A stretch of DNA of 12,477 nucleotides from JBGPML01 sp041486955. Its GTDB lineage: Bacteria > Patescibacteriota > UBA1384 > 2-12-FULL-50-11 > DASWYB01. The notes under the pieces were generated by a model, which saw only the letters and a program-made list of their open reading frames with translations, made no database searches and was not told the DNA's origin. How positions within the stretch are numbered: the first letter of the stretch is position 1; every line of letters starts with the position of its first letter. A program made the translations under genes and the position numbers. Location of the stretch: positions 1 through 12,477 of the forward strand of contig JBGPML010000017.1 of NCBI GenBank assembly GCA_041486955.1, in the 5' to 3' direction. Shown in pieces: positions 6,061-12,477 of this stretch.

Positions 6061-7782
6061 CTATTTTCGCAGCAGTCCACCCCATTCAACTACGGTAAAT
6101 CCTTTGCGGGCGATGGCTGAGAGATTTTGTGTCGGTAAGTTAATCGGTTGATCCAAGCCTTGGAAGTCGAGGAAGATGCGGATGACGCTATCAGGTTGCG
6201 GTGAGACAGCCAGTGGTGCTAACCGATCCATTTGTTTGGTGCCGAACCAGGTTAAGCGGACATACGGCTTATTCGGCATTTTCGGCATCCAGAATTCCAT
6301 GAAATCAGCTGATTCTTTTTGATTTAAGCCAAGTTTAGCTAGGTGGTCACGCAACGTTGCTTCAACATTGTCTCGTTTGACGACAAATCCTTGAGTAATC
6401 GATGGGTATTCTTTGCCAGTCCCTTCCCAGAACAGGGAATCGTAGCTTTTACCGTCGCTATTAATGAGCGTACCATCGGGTTGGGCTGTGACGTTCCAGC
6501 CGTTGTTATAGGCTGGGTCCGAAACAGAAATTTTAGCGTCAACTTTGACAGATACTGGCGTAATTTTCGTTGGGTAGAGGTAGACAACTGGTTTACCGCA
6601 TTCAGCTTGTGGACCATAGACTTGGCTTGAGAAGAGAATGACGCGATCCAGAGCATCTTTATAAGCAAACAACCCGTGTTTGGCGAGGAACTCAGTTGCT
6701 GTGATGGCAACCTCGTCATTTTTGGTCGAGTCATAGTACTTACCTTGCATAATGTCATTTATGTAGTACTTCACAATCTCATTGTCGGCACTCGTAAATT
6801 CATAGACCGATTCTTTGGTGCTGGTTGTGCCGGTGGCTTTTAGTCCATCCAACTTTCCGTTGCTGATAATGCCGAAATGAGTGACCGAACCACAACTGCC
6901 CACACTGTCGTAGCGATAGGCGTCACCGTTAACCGATTTATCGGCCCAAGTGACTTGCGGCACGCCATCGTCAGTCACGAATTTTGGTGACAATTGGTAA
7001 GTCTGGACGGTATTATCCGGACGGCGCAGCACATAGGTTTGCGTTGCCAATCCATGAAGCTTGTCGATCACCGCAGAATACAATTTGCCGTAGGGAGTTG
7101 TGGTGAATTCTGTTAACTTATAGGTTTTATCGTCTTCATATTGAGAGTAAAAATCGTAATCAAAACCATCACGAGCCATAAAGGTTACGCTTTTCGTGGT
7201 AATTTCTTTCTGTACCGCGATCGACTTATACAGTTTTGTGGAATTGATTGTGACAGAACTGGTGGTTTCTGGTCCAACGTACTTGTTAGCTGAGTCGTAG
7301 ACATCTGGTGAGTGTTTTTGGATTAATTCGTACTTGGCCTTGTCTGTCTTGAGAAAGAGAACCCTACTATTATTCCCGGGGCCTTCCGGGGAAACCGTCG
7401 CAATAATAATATCCTTGCCATTATCCGATCCAACTTTGTAATAAGTTGCAATTTGTCCTTGAACGAGGTTTTTGAATAATTTCAGATCACTCGTTTTTTC
7501 CTGTTTTGCCAGCCACGTAACACCGTCATCGGTGACGGAAGGATTGAGTTCTGGCTTTGGCGTGGGTGTTGCTACTGCTGTCGCTTCGGCAGATGTTGAA
7601 ACAGTTGGCGTTGGTGTGGCAATGGCAACTTGAGCTGATTTACCGGCTTGATGGCCAAAGGCATAGGCTCCACCGGCCAAAACTAAGGCGCCGACAGCGC
7701 CTAGCGCACTCCACAAAATAATCTTTTTCTTTCGCGGATCCATCGGCAATTTCGCCGGTTTAGTTGGTACTTCTGGTTGCAC
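6061..7782 (-). CDS. Membrane-anchored surface protein with KPVVYLYP...FTVVEWGG domain
   Basis: A 573-residue exported protein. Residues 17-20 are basic (RKKK), then a hydrophobic segment at about 21-43 acts as signal anchor. A Thr/Pro/Ala linker follows (about 52-80, ATPTPTVSTS and ATPTPKP), then a unique extracellular region (about 85-390). The C-terminal part (about 397-568) runs from KPVVYLYP through YNNGWNVTAQPDG, LFWEG and ISP-like VSPQPDS to GFTVVEWGG. I recall this domain from many bacterial surface proteins of unknown function; no enzyme activity is established. The mature part has only two cysteines, Cys297 (GSCGS) and Cys395 (AECGKP), which could pair. The start is GTG 7782 with AGGAGGG (7786-7792) three bases upstream of it by strict count; no better start is near. 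It follows the MEMO-CapA gene by 35 bp and is probably the last gene of the mutS transcript. Confidence 0.85.
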   Translation of the reverse strand: MQPEVPTKPAKLPMDPRKKKIILWSALGAVGALVLAGGAYAFGHQAGKSAQVAIATPTPTVSTSAEATAVATPTPKPELNPSVTDDGVTWLAKQEKTSDLKLFKNLVQGQIATYYKVGSDNGKDIIIATVSPEGPGNNSRVLFLKTDKAKYELIQKHSPDVYDSANKYVGPETTSSVTINSTKLYKSIAVQKEITTKSVTFMARDGFDYDFYSQYEDDKTYKLTEFTTTPYGKLYSAVIDKLHGLATQTYVLRRPDNTVQTYQLSPKFVTDDGVPQVTWADKSVNGDAYRYDSVGSCGSVTHFGIISNGKLDGLKATGTTSTKESVYEFTSADNEIVKYYINDIMQGKYYDSTKNDEVAITATEFLAKHGLFAYKDALDRVILFSSQVYGPQAECGKPVVYLYPTKITPVSVKVDAKISVSDPAYNNGWNVTAQPDGTLINSDGKSYDSLFWEGTGKEYPSITQGFVVKRDNVEATLRDHLAKLGLNQKESADFMEFWMPKMPNKPYVRLTWFGTKQMDRLAPLAVSPQPDSVIRIFLDFQGLDQPINLPTQNLSAIARKGFTVVEWGGLLRK

Positions 7783-7817
7783 GTTCCCTCCTCATACTAT
7801 GTATTTTTAGTTTACCT

Positions 7818-9602
7818 CTATTTATTGAAATGCAATAGATCTCCGGCAGGGGTAGACTGCTTTTGAGCCGTAAATGGCGCATATAAGCGGTCTAAAATGG
7901 ATTTTTTGTCGTCACCTTTCATGAGGGCAGGTTTATAATTTTTGTCTTGAATGGGTAGGGCGAAAAGATCGAGGCCGGAATCAGTAAAAGTTCCCGATAA
8001 CAGGAGTCCCTGTTGAGTTTCTTTGGAAAAATCCTGATCAAATAATAAATTACCCATTGAATAGATAATCGGTTTTCCTTTATATAATTCACTATCTTCT
8101 ATGATGTGCGGATGGGCTCCAATGACGACATCGGCGCCGGCATCAATCCAGTCGTGAGCCTGTTTTTCTTGGCCCGCACTGTGCTTATATTGGTATTCAA
8201 CACCCCAATGAGGGAAGATCAGGACTCGATTTTTGGGATCAGCTTTCAGTTTTTGAATCAGGGGTTTTAAGTCTGGAACAGAAGATAACGTATGGGCTCC
8301 AATGACCTGTAACGTCAGGTTTTGTCCTTCAAAACTGGCGACCTTGTCGACATCAGCGTCACCTGGACCGCCAATTGGGGTGATTGACGCATCCTTCAAC
8401 AATCGACGGGTTGTCTCCAAGCCCGTTTTGCCTTGGTTAGCGGAATGGTTGTTGGCCTGACTCGCCGCGTTGATGCGTAAATACTGTAGAGCTTTGATGG
8501 TTTCCGGTGGAAAATTAAATACGAGGTTATTCGGACGCACGTCGTCTGGTACGGCGACATCACTGACCGGCCCTTCGAGATTAACAATTCCAGCATCAGT
8601 ACCCCAGAACAGTCGTTCGCCTAATTGGTCAACACTTTTCCATAGGCCGTCCGACAGGAATCGGTGGGCAATACTCCGACCAAACATCATATCGCCACCA
8701 ATAAGAAAGGTCACACTATTGTCCGGAACGGCTTTTTCACCCGATTCATACCAGCCAAAAAAATGCGTCGTAGTTTCAGCGTCTGGATCTTTCAGCAATA
8801 CTCCAGAATTGGTGTGGTTATCTAAGGCGAATTTTTTCGTATCATGATCATTAGCCCATTCAGTCAGGAGTGTTAAAGCCGCCGGTGAATCGACTTCGGC
8901 TTTTTTCAAAAGCGTTGTAGCATCAAGGTTTTTTAAGGCTCGTTCGGTCAGTTGATCGTGGACTTGAGCTAATATAGCTGGTTGATAATGAGAAAAATCA
9001 ACTGAGGCGACCATAAAACAATCGGCACAGTCTGAAGCTAAGACTTTTTCGACCGATTGGATCTGATCAAGCGGCGTTGACAGTTTGAATATTAAAGGCA
9101 CAATCGTGGCATTCGGAAAATGGTCTTTAAGGTCACTAAGTATCAGGCGAATGCCATGTTCGTTGGCAAAACTATCTGGCTCATTGCCTACACCGTTGGC
9201 CACAAGTTTGTCGATAACCGTCTTATTCGGTTCAATCGTACCTTGGTCGATGTTCCACGATTGTGAAGTGGTCTGGACGAGTTGTTTGCCCGATTCGTAA
9301 TGATTGGGTGAGATAAGAATGACCGTTTTAGGCTGGGGTATTAAGGGGGTAACTTTATCAAACAGTTTTCCCCGTTCGACTTTGACTAAATCGTGGTGCG
9401 GCACCACCATACCGGAAATCTGTTTTGTGGTCGCAATTGGTTTGGGTGAAGGAGTCGCAGCCACCACGTCCGCTTTAATTGCTCGTGATCGATTTTTACC
9501 CAAAGAATAACCACCGAACGTGGCGAGTATGGCACCGACTAAAATGAGAACAATTGCAATCAAGCGTAACTTCAGCAATCCCTCCTCTTTGAACAGGCTC
9601 AC
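7818..9602 (-). CDS. Anchored MEMO-like / CapA-like phosphoesterase fusion protein
   Basis: A 594-residue two-domain exported protein. A hydrophobic anchor (about 12-34) and a short linker with AATPSPKP (48-55) lead to a MEMO-like domain (about 64-286; AmmeMemoRadiSam protein B type): VVPHHD (His69), ISPNHY (His101), a Trp-containing SWNIDQGTIEPN, NEHGIRL (His149), VDFSHY (His205). The family cysteine, usually in CGrgP, appears replaced (VDSPAA, 237-242). The second domain (about 296-555) is CapA-like (PGA_cap, calcineurin-type phosphoesterase fold): GGDMMFGR (302-309), NLEGP (341-345), NNHSANQG (384-391), HWGVEY (465-470), GAHPHI (495-500), YSMGN (514-518). CapA proteins act in poly-gamma-glutamate export, but many relatives have other roles, so the substrate is open. 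The listed start is GTG 9602 with weak TTAGG upstream; TTG 9578 (MLKLRLIAIV) has AAGAGG five bases before it and is a real alternative. It is 37 bp after mutS. Confidence 0.88.
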   Translation of the reverse strand: MSLFKEEGLLKLRLIAIVLILVGAILATFGGYSLGKNRSRAIKADVVAATPSPKPIATTKQISGMVVPHHDLVKVERGKLFDKVTPLIPQPKTVILISPNHYESGKQLVQTTSQSWNIDQGTIEPNKTVIDKLVANGVGNEPDSFANEHGIRLILSDLKDHFPNATIVPLIFKLSTPLDQIQSVEKVLASDCADCFMVASVDFSHYQPAILAQVHDQLTERALKNLDATTLLKKAEVDSPAALTLLTEWANDHDTKKFALDNHTNSGVLLKDPDAETTTHFFGWYESGEKAVPDNSVTFLIGGDMMFGRSIAHRFLSDGLWKSVDQLGERLFWGTDAGIVNLEGPVSDVAVPDDVRPNNLVFNFPPETIKALQYLRINAASQANNHSANQGKTGLETTRRLLKDASITPIGGPGDADVDKVASFEGQNLTLQVIGAHTLSSVPDLKPLIQKLKADPKNRVLIFPHWGVEYQYKHSAGQEKQAHDWIDAGADVVIGAHPHIIEDSELYKGKPIIYSMGNLLFDQDFSKETQQGLLLSGTFTDSGLDLFALPIQDKNYKPALMKGDDKKSILDRLYAPFTAQKQSTPAGDLLHFNK

Positions 9603-9639
9603 ATTAAGCCTAACCTAATCAACCAAAAAAAACAAAAAA

Positions 9640-12273
9640 TTAACGAAGATTTTTTTGTAATTCGTTTAGAATATTTAAGGCTTCAATCGGCGTCATATTA
9701 TTCAAGTTTAATTGTTTCAGTTTAGCTTCTATTTCGCTCGGTTTTTGTTCGACTGATAGTAATGCCATCTGGTTCGTCATCGCGAGCGGAGCGTCGCGAT
9801 CTGGATTGCCGCGGGACTTTGTCCCTCGCAATGACATTTCAGGTATCTGTTCAGTGGGTGAGGAGCTACCGTACGACAACTCCTTGGCGCGGGCAATAAT
9901 GGCTTTGGGGATCCCGGCCTTTTCCGCCACAACAATGCCGTAGCTGTCGACAGCCGGGCCATCGGTAACTTTACGTAAGAAGATTAAATCTTCGTTATCT
10001 ACAGCGACTGCAAGATGGCTGTTAAAAACACGCGAATGAGTATTAGCAATGTCTTTGAGATCGTGAAAATGGGTGGCAAAGAGAATGAGGCCCCTGTTAT
10101 CTGATGCAAGTGATTCGGCAATTGCCCAGGCGAGGGAAAAGCCGTCTTCCGGACTCGTTCCACGACCGACCTCGTCCAGAATGACTAAACTTCGTTCGGT
10201 GGCGTTGTGCAAAATGTGGGCTGTTTCCAGCATTTCGACCATAAAGGTCGATTGAGCTTCACGAAGATTGTCGTGAGCACCAATCCGCGTAAAAATCCGA
10301 TCCGTAATCCCAATCTCTGCCGATTCGGCTGGCACAAAACAGCCAGTGTGAGCGAGTAAGACAATGAGCGCCACTTGGCGAATATAGGTGCTTTTCCCCG
10401 CCATGTTCGGTCCGGTAATGAGCTGAAACGATTTGTTCGGTTTTAGTTCGGTATCGTTGGCGACAAATGACTCATGGTGCAGTTGTTCTATCACCGGATG
10501 GCGACCGGCGGTAATCTCAATACCGACTCGTTCGGTTATGTTCGGTTTAGAGTATTTATAAAGTGACGCAATATGAGCGAAATTAGTTAACACATCCAAA
10601 CTGGCGATAGCATAGGCGGTGTCAGAAATTTTTTGCGATAATTGAACGACTTTTTCGACCTCTTCAGCGAATAGTGTTTTTTCAAGCGCAATCATTGTGT
10701 CCATCGCCGACAAGGCTTTTCGCTCATATTCCACTAACGATTGGCAAGTGTATCGTCCGGCATTAACTAAGGTTTGTCTCGGAACATAATCGGGTGGGGC
10801 TTTGTCTTTAAAACTATTGGTAATTTCGATGGCGTAACCGAAGGCACGACTAAAAACAACTTTCAGTTTCGGAATGCCAGTACGTCGCCGTTCCTGGGCT
10901 TCAAAATCCGCTAACCACGATCTATTTCCAGAAGTTAAGAGGCGCAATGAATCAAGTTCAGCATTGAACCCTTCTTTAAAAATATAGCCTTCGTCGAGTG
11001 TTGGCTTGGCTTCTTCAAATAGAATTGCCTGTGCCTGTGTAATCCAACTCATTAAATCGGGGTGTATTGGAGTGGTCATATCCTGTAGTCGTCGACTTTT
11101 TACCCCAGAAAATAGTGGTAGAACTCGGTCTTTATAGTGGGAAAGCGTGTCCGCTAATCTTCGTAAATCTCTAGGCGAGCCAAGTCCAACCGAAAGTCGG
11201 GCGACCAAACGTTCAACGTCGCTTAAATGAGCTAATTCTTCTCGGCTTTTGGCCACAAGCTCATTGCGACTGACCAGTTCAGTTATGGCTTGATGTCGCA
11301 GCTCAATCTCTTTCTTTTTGGTCACAGGATGGAGTAACCAATCCTGCAATAGTCGCTGACCACTGGCAGTGACAGTTTTATTGATAGTTCCAAATAAGCT
11401 GCCATCGGTTGTTCCCTCGGCAGTCCGAATAACTTCAAGGTGTCGTAAGGTAATCGGATCGAGGACTAAATGTCCCGACAAATGAAACTCAGAAATTGAA
11501 GTAATATGTTCAACATTGCCTTTTTGAGTATATTTTAAATAACCGAGTAAAGCGGCCGCGCCTTTAATTGCTTCCGGTTTTTTTGTTAAGCCAAAACTAT
11601 CGAGGCTTTCGACATGAAAGTGATTCTTTAATATTGTTTCGGCATCTTTTATGTATATTAACCAGTCATGAGCGCAGGTGATATTAACGTTTCGCTCACG
11701 TCGCAGGAGCGATGTGTAATCACTGTTATCGTAAACAGCTCTGGGAATCACGACCTCTCGCGGCGAAAAATGGCTCAATAATAAAGGAATAATTTGTTCG
11801 GGTGGACCAGGAAAAGAGAAGGCCATAAATTGTCCGGTTGATAAATCGGCCGCGGCGCCTGCAACAAGTTTTGGTTCGATTACCAGAGTTAAAATAAATT
11901 GCGATCCCGCTTCTGTTAACGCTTCGTCACGTAACAGGGTACCTGCCGTAACAACCCGAATGACTTCCCGTTCAACGAGGCCTTTGCCGGCAGCGGTCAT
12001 CTGCTCGCAAATGGCGACCTTATAACCGGCTTTGACCAATCTGGCGACATAATTTTCTGAAGCATGGAATGGCACCCCACACATGGGAATCCGTCCATCA
12101 GAACCTTTATTACGAGAAGTTAAGGTTAAATGCAAGACCTCAGAACCAATTTTGGCATCATCGCCAAATAGTTCGTAAAAATCGCCTAACCGAAAAAAAA
12201 GCAAACAGTCAGGATATTGCTCCTTAAGTGATTGGTACTGCTGGAGCATTGGGGTCTTATAGGTCGTACTCAT
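9640..12273 (-). CDS. mutS: DNA mismatch repair protein MutS
   Basis: An 877-residue MutS1-type mismatch-recognition ATPase. The N-terminal mismatch-binding domain has FFRLGDFYELF (Phe32 and Glu34 of the F-x-E motif) and GRIPMCGVPFH. The connector, lever and clamp regions follow in normal order. The ATPase shows Walker A GPNMAGKST (621-629), STFMVEM (675-681), Walker B VILDEVGRGTS (697-707) and THFHDL (734-739). Near the C-terminus QMALL (835-839) matches the beta-clamp-binding site of E. coli MutS (QMSLL), and MTPIEALNILNELQKNL (860-876) is the terminal helical tetramerisation tail. Between ATPase and clamp motif, residues 813-833 (MSLRGTKSRGNPDRDAPL and following) are encoded by a 60-bp palindromic element and are not part of the family consensus. 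Start ATG 12273 fits the conserved N-terminus; no Shine-Dalgarno is present, and a TATAAT nine bases upstream suggests a very short leader. It leads a probable three-gene transcript. Confidence 0.98.
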   Translation of the reverse strand: MSTTYKTPMLQQYQSLKEQYPDCLLFFRLGDFYELFGDDAKIGSEVLHLTLTSRNKGSDGRIPMCGVPFHASENYVARLVKAGYKVAICEQMTAAGKGLVEREVIRVVTAGTLLRDEALTEAGSQFILTLVIEPKLVAGAAADLSTGQFMAFSFPGPPEQIIPLLLSHFSPREVVIPRAVYDNSDYTSLLRRERNVNITCAHDWLIYIKDAETILKNHFHVESLDSFGLTKKPEAIKGAAALLGYLKYTQKGNVEHITSISEFHLSGHLVLDPITLRHLEVIRTAEGTTDGSLFGTINKTVTASGQRLLQDWLLHPVTKKKEIELRHQAITELVSRNELVAKSREELAHLSDVERLVARLSVGLGSPRDLRRLADTLSHYKDRVLPLFSGVKSRRLQDMTTPIHPDLMSWITQAQAILFEEAKPTLDEGYIFKEGFNAELDSLRLLTSGNRSWLADFEAQERRRTGIPKLKVVFSRAFGYAIEITNSFKDKAPPDYVPRQTLVNAGRYTCQSLVEYERKALSAMDTMIALEKTLFAEEVEKVVQLSQKISDTAYAIASLDVLTNFAHIASLYKYSKPNITERVGIEITAGRHPVIEQLHHESFVANDTELKPNKSFQLITGPNMAGKSTYIRQVALIVLLAHTGCFVPAESAEIGITDRIFTRIGAHDNLREAQSTFMVEMLETAHILHNATERSLVILDEVGRGTSPEDGFSLAWAIAESLASDNRGLILFATHFHDLKDIANTHSRVFNSHLAVAVDNEDLIFLRKVTDGPAVDSYGIVVAEKAGIPKAIIARAKELSYGSSSPTEQIPEMSLRGTKSRGNPDRDAPLAMTNQMALLSVEQKPSEIEAKLKQLNLNNMTPIEALNILNELQKNLR
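9776..9835. repeat. 60-bp palindromic element inserted in frame in mutS
   Basis: The ends GTCATCGCGAG (9776-9786) and CTCGCAATGAC (9825-9835) are inverted repeats with one mismatch in 11. Inside are two more hairpins: CGCGA/TCGCG (9781-9785 with 9794-9798) and ATTGC/GCAAT together with GGGAC-TTT-GTCCC (9805-9832), so the whole can fold as a three-way junction. It is exactly 60 bp (20 codons) and leaves the mutS frame open. The type is that of dispersed ATTGCGAG palindromic repeats of bacterial genomes and is analogous to the in-frame Rickettsia palindromic elements. No target duplication is evident, and only one copy lies in the window. Confidence 0.8.
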
Positions 12274-12282
12274 CTCGTGGGC

Positions 12283-12291
12283 ATTATAACA
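12283..12291 (-). promoter_or_regulatory. Extended -10 promoter of mutS with near-leaderless start
   Basis: TGTTATAAT on the reverse strand (12291-12283) is a perfect extended -10. Nine bases (12282-12274) separate it from ATG 12273, so the leader would be only two or three bases. No good -35 was found, which an extended -10 can tolerate. Confidence 0.6.
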
Positions 12292-12314
12292 GAATGGTCC
12301 TTGAAGTGATTTTC

Positions 12315-12343
12315 TTGATAATTAAACCTATAAAGGGTAGTAT
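12315..12343 (+). promoter_or_regulatory. Predicted leaderless promoter of the partial membrane gene
   Basis: TTGATA (12315-12320), 17-bp spacer, TAGTAT (12338-12343), then seven bases to ATG 12351. Transcription would begin at or next to the ATG. AAAGGG (12332-12337) is too far from the ATG to act as a ribosome binding site and would not be transcribed. Confidence 0.5.
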
Positions 12344-12350
12344 ATGGCCC

Positions 12351-12477
12351 ATGAAGCAGGCATTAAATGTTTTAGGCACACTGCTCTTTTTGCTCGGTGT
12401 CTTCGGCTATATTTATCCAGATTGGCACAGCGTCCAATTCACGAATAATGAAAATTTATTTCATGTGTTAATGGGAG
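12351..12477 (+). CDS. Small integral membrane protein, partial (N-terminus only)
   Basis: The right window edge cuts this gene after 42 codons. The visible part has one clear membrane segment (about residues 5-22, LNVLGTLLFLLGVFGYIY), a short polar loop (PDWHSVQFTNNEN) and the start of a second hydrophobic stretch (LFHVLMG). A glycine-rich helix followed by an N-x-x-H segment resembles DUF4383-like small membrane proteins, but the fragment is too short to be sure. It is transcribed divergently from mutS, with 77 bp between the start codons. Start choice rests on the adjacent promoter and the membrane segment; the overlapping ATG at 12344 is in another frame. Confidence 0.6.
   Translation, partial: MKQALNVLGTLLFLLGVFGYIYPDWHSVQFTNNENLFHVLMG

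Noticed and set aside
6339..6758. 139-residue minus-strand ORF
   Set aside because: It is an alternative frame of the anchored surface protein and its low-complexity Ser/Thr content looks like a frame shadow.
7360..7400. C+G-rich inverted repeat in the surface-protein gene (TTCCCGGGG...CCGGGGAA)
   Set aside because: The pairing is imperfect and short, and encodes an ordinary loop (SPEGPGNNS); not above what chance would give.
9776..9835. Terminator or CRISPR repeat interpretation of the mutS palindrome
   Set aside because: It lies inside an intact reading frame, has no uridine run and occurs once, without spacers.
9777..9962. 61-residue minus-strand ORF over the palindromic element
   Set aside because: It is an out-of-frame reading of mutS; the mutS frame carries conserved residues on both sides of the element.
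1..12477. Recoded UGA (as in Gracilibacteria or Absconditabacteria)
   Set aside because: None of the genes contains an internal TGA, and TGA works as a plausible stop at 2990-2992.

Overview
The window looks like a piece of a small-genome bacterium, most consistent with a Candidate Phyla Radiation (Patescibacteria) type lineage. This is inferred from compact divergent and operonic spacing, several near-leaderless promoters, short cassettes of unrecognised genes closed by hairpins, and a MEMO-CapA fusion. The standard genetic code fits: TAA, TAG and TGA all act as stops and no gene needs recoding. No rRNA, tRNA, CRISPR array or transposase was seen, so the phylum is not proven.

Layout. The minus strand carries the recognisable genes in three blocks. 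Block 1 (12273 down to 6061) is mutS, then an anchored MEMO-like/CapA-like fusion, then an anchored surface protein with a KPVVYLYP...FTVVEWGG C-terminal domain; gaps are 37 and 35 bp, so probably one transcript. Block 2 is mutL alone (4864 to 3059). Block 3 is rpiB followed by a LOG-like nucleotide-binding protein that runs off the left edge (991 to 1). mutS and mutL supply the core of mismatch repair; MutL has the endonuclease-type C-terminus expected where MutH is absent.

The plus strand carries two inserted-looking cassettes between these blocks. The first (1055-3054) has a near-consensus promoter, a strong ribosome binding site, a 559-residue unrecognised protein with a possible transglutaminase-like Cys-His-Asp core, an overlapping small ORF and a strong terminator. 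The second (4997-6053) has an extended -10 promoter, a 108-residue protein, an intergenic hairpin, a 194-residue protein and a terminator whose stem includes the stop codon. The two small proteins may share a C-terminal module. A partial membrane protein starts at 12351, divergent from mutS.

Most notable: a 60-bp palindromic element lies in frame inside mutS, adding 20 residues directly before the predicted beta-clamp-binding motif; mutL contains a perfect 16-bp palindrome in frame; and a perfect 17-bp inverted repeat sits just upstream of the mutL start codon. No single new defence or mobile system can be demonstrated, but the two plus-strand cassettes and the palindromes in the repair genes deserve follow-up.
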